A stretch of 64,000 nt of DNA from the NCBI GenBank assembly GCA_028278125.1, contig JANQEY010000121.1:1-64000 (forward strand). Reading direction: 5' to 3'. This document shows positions 27,238 through 36,184 of this stretch, piece by piece. Each line of letters begins with the position of its first letter. Positions within the stretch are counted from its first letter, which is position 1. The stretch comes from a bacterium. Its GTDB lineage: Bacteria; Electryoneota; Electryoneia; Electryoneales; Electryoneaceae. A program made the translations under genes and the position numbers. Below the pieces are notes generated by a model. That model was given only the letters and a program-made list of their open reading frames with translations. It did not search any database and was not told the DNA's origin.

Positions 27238-28031
27238 CAAAACGATCCTCACAGGAGATGACTTTTCTCGATCACCTTGACGAACTTCGCAAAGTTCTGA
27301 TCCGATCACTGATCGGCATTCTAATCGGGGTTATCGCCTGCTACTTCGTTTCCCATTACCTACAGGAACTTTTACTTACCGCGATTAAAAAATATGAAGG
27401 GGTGCAGTTGGCGCTGCTGGCGCCAACTGAAGGTTTTATTGTACGCCTGAAAATCTCTCTCGTCGCAGGGATATTTTTAACATTTCCCTGGGTTCTCTAC
27501 CAGGTCTGGTTGTTTGTAGCTCCGGGACTATTCAAAAATGAACGTCGGATGGTTCTACCGGTGATCTTCTTTTCAACATTGTGTTTCCTCACAGGTGCCG
27601 TGTTCGCATGGTATGTGCTACCCTGGGCGACAAAATTCTTCCTCAGCTTTTCAACACAGACCGTAGAGAACTGGTGGTCACTGGCAAAATACCTCGACTT
27701 TATTCTCAGGATGTTCCTGGCGTTTGGCGTTGTTTTTGAACTGCCGATAATGGTCTACTTCCTGGCAAGGTTCGGGGTGGTCACGCCGGTATTCTTGAGG
27801 AAATACCGCCGCCACGCATATGTGCTGGTGTTAATCGCCGCCTCAATCATCACACCGCCTGATATTTTTACCCAGGTTGTCCTGGCACTGCCGATGGTCA
27901 TCTTATACGAAGGAAGTATCGGACTGGCGGTCATCGCCAGGAAAAAATGGTTGAAGAATGATCCGCTGAGAAACAGGGAAGAGGAGACAGGGAAAGAAGA
28001 ATCACCATCACAGGCGATGGAGGGCGGATAA
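27234..28031 (+). CDS. tatC: Sec-independent translocase TatC
   Basis: A 265-residue TatC with the conserved cytoplasmic N-terminus [17 protein letters not shown] and six membrane helices. The first periplasmic/cytoplasmic landmarks are [15 protein letters not shown] and [16 protein letters not shown], and the late block is [18 protein letters not shown]. It recognises twin-arginine signal peptides. The start overlaps the purQ stop by 4 nt; tatA begins on the last base of its stop. The C-terminal 25 residues are acidic/Glu-rich and variable. Confidence 0.95.
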   Translation: MTKRSSQEMTFLDHLDELRKVLIRSLIGILIGVIACYFVSHYLQELLLTAIKKYEGVQLALLAPTEGFIVRLKISLVAGIFLTFPWVLYQVWLFVAPGLFKNERRMVLPVIFFSTLCFLTGAVFAWYVLPWATKFFLSFSTQTVENWWSLAKYLDFILRMFLAFGVVFELPIMVYFLARFGVVTPVFLRKYRRHAYVLVLIAASIITPPDIFTQVVLALPMVILYEGSIGLAVIARKKWLKNDPLRNREEETGKEESPSQAMEGG

Positions 28032-28381
28032 TGTTCGGCGGTGGTGAAATACTGATCATATTTGTCCTTATTCTCCTTCTTTTCGGGGGAAAAGAGCTAC
28101 CCAAAGCAGCGAGAACTTTCGGGAAATGGATGTCTGTCCTCCGGCGTTCAATGAACGAAGTACGCCAGGAATTTAACAGGATTGCTATCGAGGAAGAGCT
28201 GAAAGAATCCAAAGACCAGCTCAATGAGATCAAACAGGAAATTGGTAGAGTCAGTAGCGAAGTTGAGAAAGATTTTAAAGACTTGGGTTATAAGGTTAAA
28301 GGTGAAGAAAAGGATATTCCGGAAGAAAAATCTCAAACGACTGAAAACAATAACACTAAGAACAAAGCGAATGATGATTGA
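28031..28381 (+). CDS. Twin-arginine translocase subunit TatA/TatB
   Basis: A 116-residue Tat pore subunit. A short membrane helix (ILIIFVLILLLFGGKELP) is followed by an amphipathic helix (AARTFGKWMSVLRRS) and a charged coiled-coil tail of about 75 residues. The FG hinge before KELP is intact. The long tail makes TatB possible, but with only one such gene next to tatC it may serve both roles. It closes the long collinear run that begins at ecfT. Confidence 0.88.
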   Translation: MFGGGEILIIFVLILLLFGGKELPKAARTFGKWMSVLRRSMNEVRQEFNRIAIEEELKESKDQLNEIKQEIGRVSSEVEKDFKDLGYKVKGEEKDIPEEKSQTTENNNTKNKANDD

Positions 28382-28867
28382 TATTATTTGATCGTTAGGC
28401 TGACCGCTTGCCCTGATAACTGAAATCAAGTACCTTTCTACATCCCCGTACCGTTGAATCTGTTTTGTGATTAGAAACAGAATCAGAAGTGCGGGATTTC
28501 TATTCTAATAATGTTCGATCCCGGTTTAGAAATTCCAATAATGAAATGTCTGCCAATGGTGTCGTCCCCGACTTGATCGGGGATCCAGTGACTTTGTTGT
28601 TTTTAAGATGATTCAAATTATCCCGACATTTTTGTATCGCTTAAAACGATCATATGTCTATGGAAAATCAATTAATGTAAGTAGTGCATTATACTACTTA
28701 AGCTAACAGTGAGCTTTTAGAGTCTGTTAACATAGAACTGATTTCTTAACGGCGCTGGATCTCCGATCAAGTCAGGGACGACACTGGCGGATTCATTTTT
28801 TAAGGATCCAATTGAATAGACAGGTTCAGAAATATTGATTAAAACTGGATATTATTAGGGGACAGTC
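28382..28867. other. Intergenic region carrying an inverted-repeat element
   Basis: 486 bp without a credible gene between tatA and the next plus-strand CDS. Its centre is the inverted-repeat element listed separately (28559-28784). The flanks, 28382-28558 and 28785-28867, show no strong hairpin. No T-tract terminator is evident after tatA. Confidence 0.6.
28559..28784. repeat. MITE-like element with 32-bp terminal inverted repeats
   Basis: Bases 28559-28590 and 28753-28784 are reverse complements over 32 bp with three mismatches. Each arm contains the core GACTTGATCGG followed by GATCCAG. The left arm also folds on itself (CCCCGA-loop-TCGGGG). The 162-bp AT-rich interior has no coding potential. 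Terminal inverted repeats around a short non-coding interior fit a miniature transposable or REP-type element. The arm resembles the dispersed GTC(A/G)TCCCCGACTTGATCGG-like palindromes I know from other bacterial genomes. Only one copy is present in this window, so mobility is inferred. No flanking target duplication was recognised. Confidence 0.65.
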
Positions 28868-31114
28868 ATGAAAACTAAAAAATATCTCCTGCCGATTATC
28901 CTGTGTATGATGCTATTATGCATTGCCAGAATTGAAGCTCAATTCAGCCATTTCAGTGAATACATGTATGTGTCGCATGCTGAGGTGACACGCTTTGACG
29001 AAATAATCTGGTGGTGGGATGCTGATACTTTTGAGGGAAGGTTTCACACCAACGGATCGATTCCAGTACGTGATGGCGCGGAATTGATTGGCACCTTCTA
29101 TACTGGTGATGGACCACCTTTCCAACAGATCGGAATTACAGGTGACATATACTATTACTGGCCACAAATAGTTTTCCCTGATGAACTGAACGATTTACGT
29201 GAAGCCGCTGAAGAGCAGGGGAACTTTTTTGCAAACGAAGAGAGTCTTTACCAGTTCCGTTGCCAGGCTGATGAAACTGGATGGATAGTTCGCAACTGGC
29301 TCGAGGGTGTCCCATGGGACAGTACTATCGTAATCGATTCTGTTAATATTCCCTATGGTGATGAGGTCGCGATATTTGTTGATGGGGGACTGCAATTATT
29401 CGGTGAAAATGTTTCAGGTCAAACTACCATTGGTGCGTCGGGAAACATCTTCCTGATGGATAATATCCTCTATTCTGAGTTAGAGCCCGGTGATGTTGAA
29501 GAAGAGATTAACTGGGACGATGTGGAATCGAGTCTGGGAATCGCGTCTGAGAAGGATATAAGAATTGCGAATACCTGGCCAAACGGTAGAGGGAATGGGG
29601 CTGTTGAAGCTGAACCGGGAGATCATAGCCGCCAGCATATAGTAATTACAGCATCCTTACTGGCACTTGAAGAAAATTTCACTTTTGAGAATCAAAACGA
29701 TGTATGGGATACTTATATCTGGTGTACGGGAGATCATGTTGGTGAAACAGATGAACGCGGTACCATATTCTTTAGAGGTTCTTTGGCAAATTATCGCAGG
29801 GGATATGTACATCGAAGTAATTGTGGGGGTACTGGCTATGCTAAAAACTACCTCTACGATCCGCGTCTTGAAGATAATCCGATTCCACATTTCCCTGAAA
29901 TTGACTGGTATGGAACTCCACTGTTCGGTGATCACACCTGGTCAGATACTTCGATAACACTCTCATGGGAAAACCTGCCGGTTCATGTCGCAGGAGGGAG
30001 TTTAACACTTGGTCCAAATTTGGATATCGAAGTAAACCAGGAGGATCCTCCTTTTATTTGGTATATAATTTACTATCTGTCATACGCAGACTTCCGAATT
30101 GATGCTGAACAAGATTATCCTGTGTCCCTTTCTCTTGAAAATTTCCCGGATGGTTATAGTGTGGCTTTTGTTCATGAGCTTGAACTTGGTGATTATTCAG
30201 GTATTGCAGCCGATTCACTATGGAGTGGATTAAATATTACCGGGAACGAATTTAATGTTGTCGTTGACGGATTTATGCAAGATTGCTCATTTACAGGAGA
30301 TGAATTTATTATCTATCCGGCACGAAACAGTTCGAGAATTTCAATAGAAAATTGTGTCCTGGATGTTGACAGTATCATTTGTAGTGATGATGGTATCAAT
30401 TCTAACTGGAATTCCATCAATCGTACTGTGGTAAATGGAAAACTATGCTCGAGATTCGATGAATTAGACCGTCTGTCATTTGGACCAGGTCTTGGGAAAG
30501 TCTTAGAGAATCTTCGTCCAGATGCTCAAATCAGGAATTCATTCTTTATGGATCCGATAACACTTTTGGTTTCTGGTAGTCCGATATCTGTTGACTACTG
30601 TGGGTATGGGGAACGAGGTAATGAAACAGTATTTGGTGACAGCGTACAAGTGGGTGAACATATCCTGGTGGAAGTAGATCCCCTGTTTGTTGACTGGGAG
30701 AACGGGGATTTTCGTCTGATGCCGGACAGTCCCCTGATCGACGCCGGTGATCCGGATAGTGATCCTGATCCGGACGGAACTGTTGCGGATATCGGTGCTT
30801 TCTATTTCGATCAATTGGACGTGGAAGAGTTTTCAGAAAGAATTATTCCCTCCGATTATAGTATCTCACCCGTCTTCCCGAATCCTTTTAACGGTGTGAC
30901 AAACATAAATATTGAACTTCCTATAGAATCAAACGTCAGGTTCGAGGTTTTTAATCTGTTGGGACAAAATGTATCGAGGGGTGTTAAACAGGAACTATCA
31001 GCCGGTTTAAACAAGCTGAGTATTAATCTTGCTGGATTCCCTGCAGGAATTTATTTCGTTAAGGTTTCGACAGGAGATTTTGTAAGAATACAGAAAGCAG
31101 TTCTATTGAAATAG
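28868..31114 (+). CDS. Secreted beta-helix-like protein with type IX sorting domain
   Basis: 748 residues. The signal peptide is MKTKKYLLPIILCMMLLCIA then RIEAQ. The N-terminal half contains phrases such as GRFHTNGSIPV that recall DUF4900-type proteins of FCB bacteria. A later region ends with the right-handed beta-helix closing pattern (DPLFVDWENGDFRLMPDSP, then LIDAGDPDSDPDPDGT and ADIGAFYF). The last 75 residues are a sorting domain containing VFPNPFN and AGIYFVKV. It is predicted to be surface-exposed through type IX-like secretion. No catalytic motif was found. ATG follows GGGGACAG. Confidence 0.8.
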   Translation: MKTKKYLLPIILCMMLLCIARIEAQFSHFSEYMYVSHAEVTRFDEIIWWWDADTFEGRFHTNGSIPVRDGAELIGTFYTGDGPPFQQIGITGDIYYYWPQIVFPDELNDLREAAEEQGNFFANEESLYQFRCQADETGWIVRNWLEGVPWDSTIVIDSVNIPYGDEVAIFVDGGLQLFGENVSGQTTIGASGNIFLMDNILYSELEPGDVEEEINWDDVESSLGIASEKDIRIANTWPNGRGNGAVEAEPGDHSRQHIVITASLLALEENFTFENQNDVWDTYIWCTGDHVGETDERGTIFFRGSLANYRRGYVHRSNCGGTGYAKNYLYDPRLEDNPIPHFPEIDWYGTPLFGDHTWSDTSITLSWENLPVHVAGGSLTLGPNLDIEVNQEDPPFIWYIIYYLSYADFRIDAEQDYPVSLSLENFPDGYSVAFVHELELGDYSGIAADSLWSGLNITGNEFNVVVDGFMQDCSFTGDEFIIYPARNSSRISIENCVLDVDSIICSDDGINSNWNSINRTVVNGKLCSRFDELDRLSFGPGLGKVLENLRPDAQIRNSFFMDPITLLVSGSPISVDYCGYGERGNETVFGDSVQVGEHILVEVDPLFVDWENGDFRLMPDSPLIDAGDPDSDPDPDGTVADIGAFYFDQLDVEEFSERIIPSDYSISPVFPNPFNGVTNINIELPIESNVRFEVFNLLGQNVSRGVKQELSAGLNKLSINLAGFPAGIYFVKVSTGDFVRIQKAVLLK

Positions 31115-31146
31115 GCGTTTTTTTTAGGGAAAATTTGATTACATAT

Positions 31147-31335
31147 CTAAATTTTTAGTGAAGCCGGTCTTTTACTATTGTCCTGCTCAAAGTTAGAAGA
31201 CTGGTTCGATTCCAACCTGATCCGTTTTCCCGGAACCAGCAGCCTCCGGTAGAATGAGGTGGGGGAGGGAGTTCCTCGACGTTTTGAAATATTCTCTTCC
31301 AAGTCTGTATTTGATGATATAAATCTTTCGCTCAT
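31147..31335 (-). CDS. Possible small hydrophilic protein, unknown
   Basis: A 62-residue open frame rich in Ser, Arg, Asn and Glu with no hydrophobic segment. It lies 21 nt downstream of, and in the same direction as, the CsgG-like gene, and its ATG has an AAGGA-like ribosome site about 8 nt upstream. No family is recognised. It is the only reasonable occupant of the 31115-31356 gap but could be spurious. A TGGTTCGATTCC string within it superficially resembles a tRNA T-loop; no tRNA fold surrounds it. Confidence 0.3.
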   Translation of the reverse strand: MSERFISSNTDLEENISKRRGTPSPTSFYRRLLVPGKRIRLESNQSSNFEQDNSKRPASLKI

Positions 31336-31356
31336 GATATTATCCTTACCAGTATA

Positions 31357-32286
31357 TTATTCCACCTGTTCCTGGTTTTCCCCAGTTTCTTCAGACTGTT
31401 CGTCACCCTGATTTTCCGTGCCATCAACTTCGACACCTGCTTCCTGGATTTCGATATCTTGTCCTGATGATTCATCCTGCTGATCTTCAGTTCCAGGTTC
31501 CGGTTTTATTTCATCAACTTCTTCTACCTGTGTTTCTTCTAAACTTTCTTCAATTGTTGAAACTTCATCTTCTCTAATTGTGGGGAATACCGGCTCGGTT
31601 ACTTCATAGGTAACCTTACCTTTTTCCATGGCTACTTCAGTTTTTCCCTGCTGTTTCCTGATTTTTTTACTGACTTTTTTCGCCTGCCTGGCGGCGTAAC
31701 GTTCTTCACGGTCTTTCTGTTTTGCCTGTTTTTTCAGGTCACGGTCGAGGTCATTAACGAGGTCAACGAAAATTGGAGTGATCGAGTCAAAAAAGTGAGC
31801 TCCACCTTTAAGCTTATAAATCCTGTTGACACTCCAGATAATCTGTCCGGAATACGGCTCGGTGAGACGTACCCTGAGCCCAAGTTTTGCCGGTGTTCCA
31901 CCTCCGAGCATTCCCCCGGCTTCACCGATAGCCCAGCGATAGATTTCGATCGTTGCGATTGCGTTTACCCGTGCGCTGTCGAGGACAACCTGCCGTCCCT
32001 TGACACTCAGGGCTTTCTCCAGGCTGAGGCGGTTGTCCTTGAGGTATTGTTCAAAACGTGCCAAGTCGAGAACATCATACTTACGCACCAGCTCTGTGGC
32101 GTATAGAGCCGATACTGTCCTTGCTTCGACACCCTTTAACTTGGTCGAGATTTTGGTGGGGAGTACAACAATGCGGAGAGGTTCCCTTGGATCGAATTCA
32201 CTTCCTATCCGGACGTGGGTTTTCCAACCCAGTGATATAAATGCAAATAATACAATAACTAAAATCAGTAGAGAACGTTTATACAT
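31357..32286 (-). CDS. CsgG-like envelope protein with acidic C-terminal tail
   Basis: About 309 residues from ATG 32286 (MYKRSLLILVIVLFAF); two in-frame ATGs lie upstream (32331, 32316) and the choice is uncertain. After an N-terminal signal/anchor the domain resembles CsgG/LPP20-type proteins: RIVVLP, ATELVRKYDVLDLARFEQYL, DSARVNAIATIEIYRW and GLRVRLTEPYSGQIIW. A Lys/Arg-rich helix (about 190-220) precedes a tail of roughly 80 residues dominated by Glu, Asp and Gln. It has no lipobox cysteine. The CsgG relation suggests outer-membrane assembly or secretion, but the tail is unlike that family. Confidence 0.6.
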   Translation of the reverse strand: MYKRSLLILVIVLFAFISLGWKTHVRIGSEFDPREPLRIVVLPTKISTKLKGVEARTVSALYATELVRKYDVLDLARFEQYLKDNRLSLEKALSVKGRQVVLDSARVNAIATIEIYRWAIGEAGGMLGGGTPAKLGLRVRLTEPYSGQIIWSVNRIYKLKGGAHFFDSITPIFVDLVNDLDRDLKKQAKQKDREERYAARQAKKVSKKIRKQQGKTEVAMEKGKVTYEVTEPVFPTIREDEVSTIEESLEETQVEEVDEIKPEPGTEDQQDESSGQDIEIQEAGVEVDGTENQGDEQSEETGENQEQVE

Positions 32287-32437
32287 AAATCGCTCATATT
32301 TATATCTATTATTCATTATCTCTATCGGCATTCCTGAAGAAAACTTGAGCTTTTGGTTGAACTTTGTACCAACAAAGGAAAGTGGTTAAGTGACGCAGGT
32401 TTTCAGGTTATCGTTGGATTATGGATAGGAAAGATAA

Positions 32438-33172
32438 TCAACCGCGTTCAATTAATACTGCATGGTCATCGACAACTTCTACTATCCAGTAATTATTGAT
32501 CTCGGGATATACCGTATCGTCCAGGATACGGAAAGTAAAAGTATATTTATCTTCCTCGATAGTAAGTTCGATTGAGTCAGTTGACGAAGGTGGAATTCTG
32601 AATTGAATAACTGGAGATGCCCCTGAAATACATGAAATATCTTCAAAAAGATCACTTAACGGGTATGTGTTATACAAATTTTGAAACCAGAAATAGTAAT
32701 TAAATGGATACATTTCCATCGGACCGGCAGATGAGATCGGATATGTATCCAGAAGATCATCAAGCGAAGTGTTGTAAGATACTAAAGCTAATGTGTCAAA
32801 TTGCGCAATTGTCTCATCATCAAGGTGAACTACTATCATATCGAGAACCAATCCAGACGACATGACAAACGTATCCAAAGCGGTATCAACAGTTCGGGCA
32901 ATAATCATGCGGTACTCAATATGACCGGCGAGAACTGTATCAATATTTATGTGAACGTTTGCTGTGTCACGTGCAACTGCAAGCCTTAAAGCATCCAGGC
33001 TTGGTTCGCTCCAGTAGCCGGTTCCACTTGTGTCAGGGCTGGTGGAAAAAACCCGGCTTCTTTCCCTCTCGCATGAATTCATCAATACAGGGAGAGAAAT
33101 CAGCAAAAAAACCAGGAAGAAGAAGTATATCCTGGAGGAAAAAGCTTTAGTTGATAACCGAAAGTTTTTCAT
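32438..33172 (-). CDS. Predicted lipoprotein, unknown function
   Basis: About 244 residues from ATG 33172 (MKNFRLSTK). A hydrophobic signal sequence ends in lipobox PVLMNSC (about C34). The remaining part is beta-rich and acidic with no recognised domain; hydrophobic Phe/Tyr-rich YPFNYYFWFQNLYN occurs mid-protein. It lies alone between the CsgG-like gene and the ClpX-like gene, all on the minus strand. It could be a lineage-specific envelope component. Confidence 0.6.
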   Translation of the reverse strand: MKNFRLSTKAFSSRIYFFFLVFLLISLPVLMNSCERERSRVFSTSPDTSGTGYWSEPSLDALRLAVARDTANVHINIDTVLAGHIEYRMIIARTVDTALDTFVMSSGLVLDMIVVHLDDETIAQFDTLALVSYNTSLDDLLDTYPISSAGPMEMYPFNYYFWFQNLYNTYPLSDLFEDISCISGASPVIQFRIPPSSTDSIELTIEEDKYTFTFRILDDTVYPEINNYWIVEVVDDHAVLIERG

Positions 33173-33255
33173 AATTCTCACCCGGTAGAATATGAGAATA
33201 TGATAGACTGAGAATGTTTATAAGAATATAGGTTTTTGTCAGGAAAATTAAAATA

Positions 33256-34791
33256 CTACTGATCATCCTTGTAAGATTCTTTAATCATGCTCTCGAGGTA
33301 TTCTTTCGGTTTTTCAAGCAGCTTGACGGTTACCTGCAACGAATCCCGTTTTAAGAGATTTAAGCCATGTTCATAACTTTCAAGCTTTTCACGTAGAATG
33401 TCCGAGGTTGTTTTATTCTCTTCAGCGTGTTCCTGCAGCCATTTTTTCGCCGCGCTCGAAACAACAAGCTCGATACCTGTTGATTCTTTGAACTCTGTGA
33501 TAAAATGCTCCAGCGAGAGTGAACTGACGAGTTCAGTACATGTCTTGGCAGGATTATCAACTTTGTCGACTGTCAGATGGAGTTTCCTGATAAATGTTGA
33601 CGGTAGTTTCTTTTCGAAAGGAATCAGAGCTCTTTCAACAACCCTTGTCAGACCTCGTGCGCCTGTTTTTTCATTGTATGCCTGGGTGGCAAGCTTCTTC
33701 AATGCGTCATCACTGAAAGTCAGGTCAATTCCATACGAAGCGAAATCGCGAATTTTGCCCTGTATTACAGCATTGTATTCGTTGGTCAATACTTCATAAA
33801 GCCCATCGACATCGAGCTCATTCAAATGCGCGATCACCGGCAATCGTCCGATAAATTCCGATTCAAAACCGTATTCGATCAGGTCCTGGGTTGTTACGCG
33901 GGATATTTTTTCGTCCTGGGTCAAGCTCTCATATTCTTCGTCACTCTTAAAACCTATAGGTTGGCGGTTTAAACGTTTTTCAATGATTTTATCAAGGTTA
34001 TTAAATGCACCTGATACAATAAATAGAATATTGCGGGTGTTTACCTTTTTTCGGGGAGCTTTGCCACTACGTTGTGTTTCGATAACAGCTTCCATCTGGC
34101 TGGCGAGGTCATGGGGCACACGCAGGTCAACATCAGTCTCTTCCATAAGTTTGAGCAGGTTGCGCTGGACACCGGTCCGGCTGACATCCGGCCCCACAAA
34201 TCCCTGGCTGGCTGCGATTTTATCAATCTCGTCAATGTAAATGATTCCATTTTCCGCGAGGCTGATATTCCCCTTGGCGATCTTTACAAGATCACGTACC
34301 AGGTCTTCAACGTCTCCCCCAACATAACCTGTTTCGCTAAACTTTGTCGCGTCACCCTTGACAAAGGGAACACCGAGATGATCAGCAATGAGTTTGATGA
34401 TATAGGTTTTACCGACACCTGTTGGGCCAATCATCAGGATATTGGGTTTAATATGACCTGGAATCCGGGCTAGATCTTTTCCATTTTCTTTCTCCCACTG
34501 GAGACGACGGAAATGGGTCGCAACTTTTGTCGCCAGAATTTCGACAGCTTTATCCTGTTTAACTACAAACTGTTTCAGGAAACTCTCCAACTGTTCCGGT
34601 GTCTGGTCAAACTGGATTTCTGCTTCTTCATCCTGTGGATTAACCGTTGTTTCCTTGTTACCTAAAGAATCAACCTCTGCCATAACGGCATCAGAACCAT
34701 ATTTCTCTCTCAAGAATTCCTGAAGGTCCTTTTGTAACTGGTCAGGTGTAGGATGTTGTGTCGTACCTTTTTCTGATTTATTTGCGGTCAT
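33256..34791 (-). CDS. ClpX-like AAA+ unfoldase without zinc domain
   Basis: 511 residues from ATG 34791, which has AGGAAG about 10 nt upstream; a longer frame opens at 34890 but lacks support. Instead of the ClpX Cys4 zinc domain, the N-terminal 60 residues are charged and free of cysteines. The AAA+ core is close to ClpX: Walker A GPTGVGKT (122-129), pore loop GYVG (155-158), Walker B IIYIDEID (183-190), an IGF tripeptide (279-281) where ClpX docks ClpP, and FIGRLPVIAHLNELD. A C-terminal extension of about 100 residues follows the usual D2 small domain. It is probably a ClpP-partner unfoldase with altered substrate selection. clpP is not in the window. Confidence 0.85.
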   Translation of the reverse strand: MTANKSEKGTTQHPTPDQLQKDLQEFLREKYGSDAVMAEVDSLGNKETTVNPQDEEAEIQFDQTPEQLESFLKQFVVKQDKAVEILATKVATHFRRLQWEKENGKDLARIPGHIKPNILMIGPTGVGKTYIIKLIADHLGVPFVKGDATKFSETGYVGGDVEDLVRDLVKIAKGNISLAENGIIYIDEIDKIAASQGFVGPDVSRTGVQRNLLKLMEETDVDLRVPHDLASQMEAVIETQRSGKAPRKKVNTRNILFIVSGAFNNLDKIIEKRLNRQPIGFKSDEEYESLTQDEKISRVTTQDLIEYGFESEFIGRLPVIAHLNELDVDGLYEVLTNEYNAVIQGKIRDFASYGIDLTFSDDALKKLATQAYNEKTGARGLTRVVERALIPFEKKLPSTFIRKLHLTVDKVDNPAKTCTELVSSLSLEHFITEFKESTGIELVVSSAAKKWLQEHAEENKTTSDILREKLESYEHGLNLLKRDSLQVTVKLLEKPKEYLESMIKESYKDDQ

Positions 34792-34972
34792 TTTGATGTC
34801 TTCCTGTTCGAATTTAAACAGCTGATCTAAAAGGAATAAATAAGCGTGTACTTTAATATACGCACTCTTTTTACTGAACAATGGCTGCATTGTTTCTAAA
34901 TAAGCTCTTGACGAGTATAAGCACTGACCCGTACCTTTTTATAGCAAAAAACAGGCCAAACAGGAGAATACA

Positions 34973-35533
34973 TTGGTTAGCAATCTTAACGGTGGACTAT
35001 TGGAAGAACGATTAGCGGCTATCGAACTGGTGATATTTGACGTGGACGGTGTTCTTACCGATGGGCTTGCGTACTATGATAAAGATGGAATGGCTTTTAA
35101 AAGTTTTTCAATGCGTGACGGTTTCGGTTTTGTGATGGCAAAATTCGCGGGAATTGAACTCGGTTGTTTGACAGGAAATGTAGCAGAAATGGTAAAAAGA
35201 AGGCTGGAAGCATTTGGGATTGAACGGATTAAAGGAGGTCATTTCCGCAAGCTTCCCTTTTACGAGGAGATTATTGAAGAGACTGGAATTTCTGAAGATA
35301 AAGTAATCTATATTGGTGATGACCTGTTTGATCTTCCCGTGTTAAACCGGGTGGGACTTTCCGTTGCACCGGCCGATGCGCACAAGGATGTACTTAAGCA
35401 GGTTGATGCCATTACTGAAACAATCGGGGGAAAAGGTGTAGTACGTGAGGTTGTTGAGGCTGTTGTCCAGGCTAAGGGTAAATGGGAGATGGTACTGGAT
35501 AATATTGAGAAAGATGAACGGGGCGGCAGGTAA
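34973..35533 (+). CDS. kdsC: KDO-8-phosphate phosphatase (HAD family)
   Basis: A 186-residue HAD phosphatase of the KdsC/YrbI type without a cap domain. The nucleophile pair is Asp23/Asp25 in IFDVDGVLTDG, motif II is LTGN, and motif III IGDDLFDLPVL supplies the magnesium site; SMRDGFG is family-specific. It removes phosphate from KDO-8-P in LPS inner-core synthesis. Start is TTG at 34973 after AGGAGAAT. It heads the lpt block, with lptC 14 bp downstream, the same kdsC-lptC-lptA-lptB-rpoN order known from proteobacteria. Confidence 0.9.
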   Translation: MVSNLNGGLLEERLAAIELVIFDVDGVLTDGLAYYDKDGMAFKSFSMRDGFGFVMAKFAGIELGCLTGNVAEMVKRRLEAFGIERIKGGHFRKLPFYEEIIEETGISEDKVIYIGDDLFDLPVLNRVGLSVAPADAHKDVLKQVDAITETIGGKGVVREVVEAVVQAKGKWEMVLDNIEKDERGGR

Positions 35534-35547
35534 ATATTGGACGAAAA

Positions 35548-36135
35548 ATGCTTAATCCTGGCAAAATCAGGTTAGCTAAGATTTTAACTCTGCTTTTCAT
35601 AATTGCGTTGTTTACTGGTTGTGCCGACTTGGCAGATGATGTCGAACTGGCAGGTCGTGAAGTCCGCGATTCAATGCCCTCACAGGAATTTGATAATGCC
35701 CTGGTAGTCCATACAAATAAGGGAGATACATCTTTCACGTTGGTTGCGCCTACTATATATCGTTACGATAAAACTGATTACGCTAAACTGGATGGTGGAA
35801 TAAATGTCAAGTTTTACCGAGACGGTGTGGTAAGCAGTACTTTGACAGCAAAACAGGGAGAAGTCATCCGTGGTGGAAAAGAACTTAAGGCTATTGGGAA
35901 TGTTGTGGTTAAGACTGATAGCGGGATGACGATATATACTCCTGTAATGACATGGACAGAAAGGGATCATAAAATTCGTTCAGATACAACCGTTACCCTC
36001 ATTTCGGAACAGGATACTTTGTACGGAACAGGATTGATAGCAACAGACGACCTCAAGGAACGTACACTGCTTGAACCAAGTGGAGTAACCAGGAGGAAAG
36101 CACCACCGGAAGATGCTGATTCGGAATCCAATTAA
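35548..36135 (+). CDS. lptC: LPS export protein LptC (lipoprotein form)
   Basis: A 195-residue LptC-like protein with lipobox ALFTGC (C25) in place of the simple membrane anchor of E. coli LptC. The OstA-type beta-jellyroll region includes YAKLDGGINVKFYRDG, LTAKQGEVIRGGKELKAIG and SGMTIYTPVMTW. It would hand LPS from the inner-membrane LptBFG complex to LptA. It lies between kdsC and the lptA-like gene. lptF/lptG are not in the window. Confidence 0.85.
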   Translation: MLNPGKIRLAKILTLLFIIALFTGCADLADDVELAGREVRDSMPSQEFDNALVVHTNKGDTSFTLVAPTIYRYDKTDYAKLDGGINVKFYRDGVVSSTLTAKQGEVIRGGKELKAIGNVVVKTDSGMTIYTPVMTWTERDHKIRSDTTVTLISEQDTLYGTGLIATDDLKERTLLEPSGVTRRKAPPEDADSESN

Positions 36136-36184
36136 TCTGAAGTAAATGAAATGAGCGATAGTCCCAATTTAACTGAATAGATAA

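Noticed and set aside
31190..31225. tRNA-like T-arm string
   Set aside because: A GGTTCGATTCC string occurs, but no acceptor, D or anticodon arm can be folded around it.
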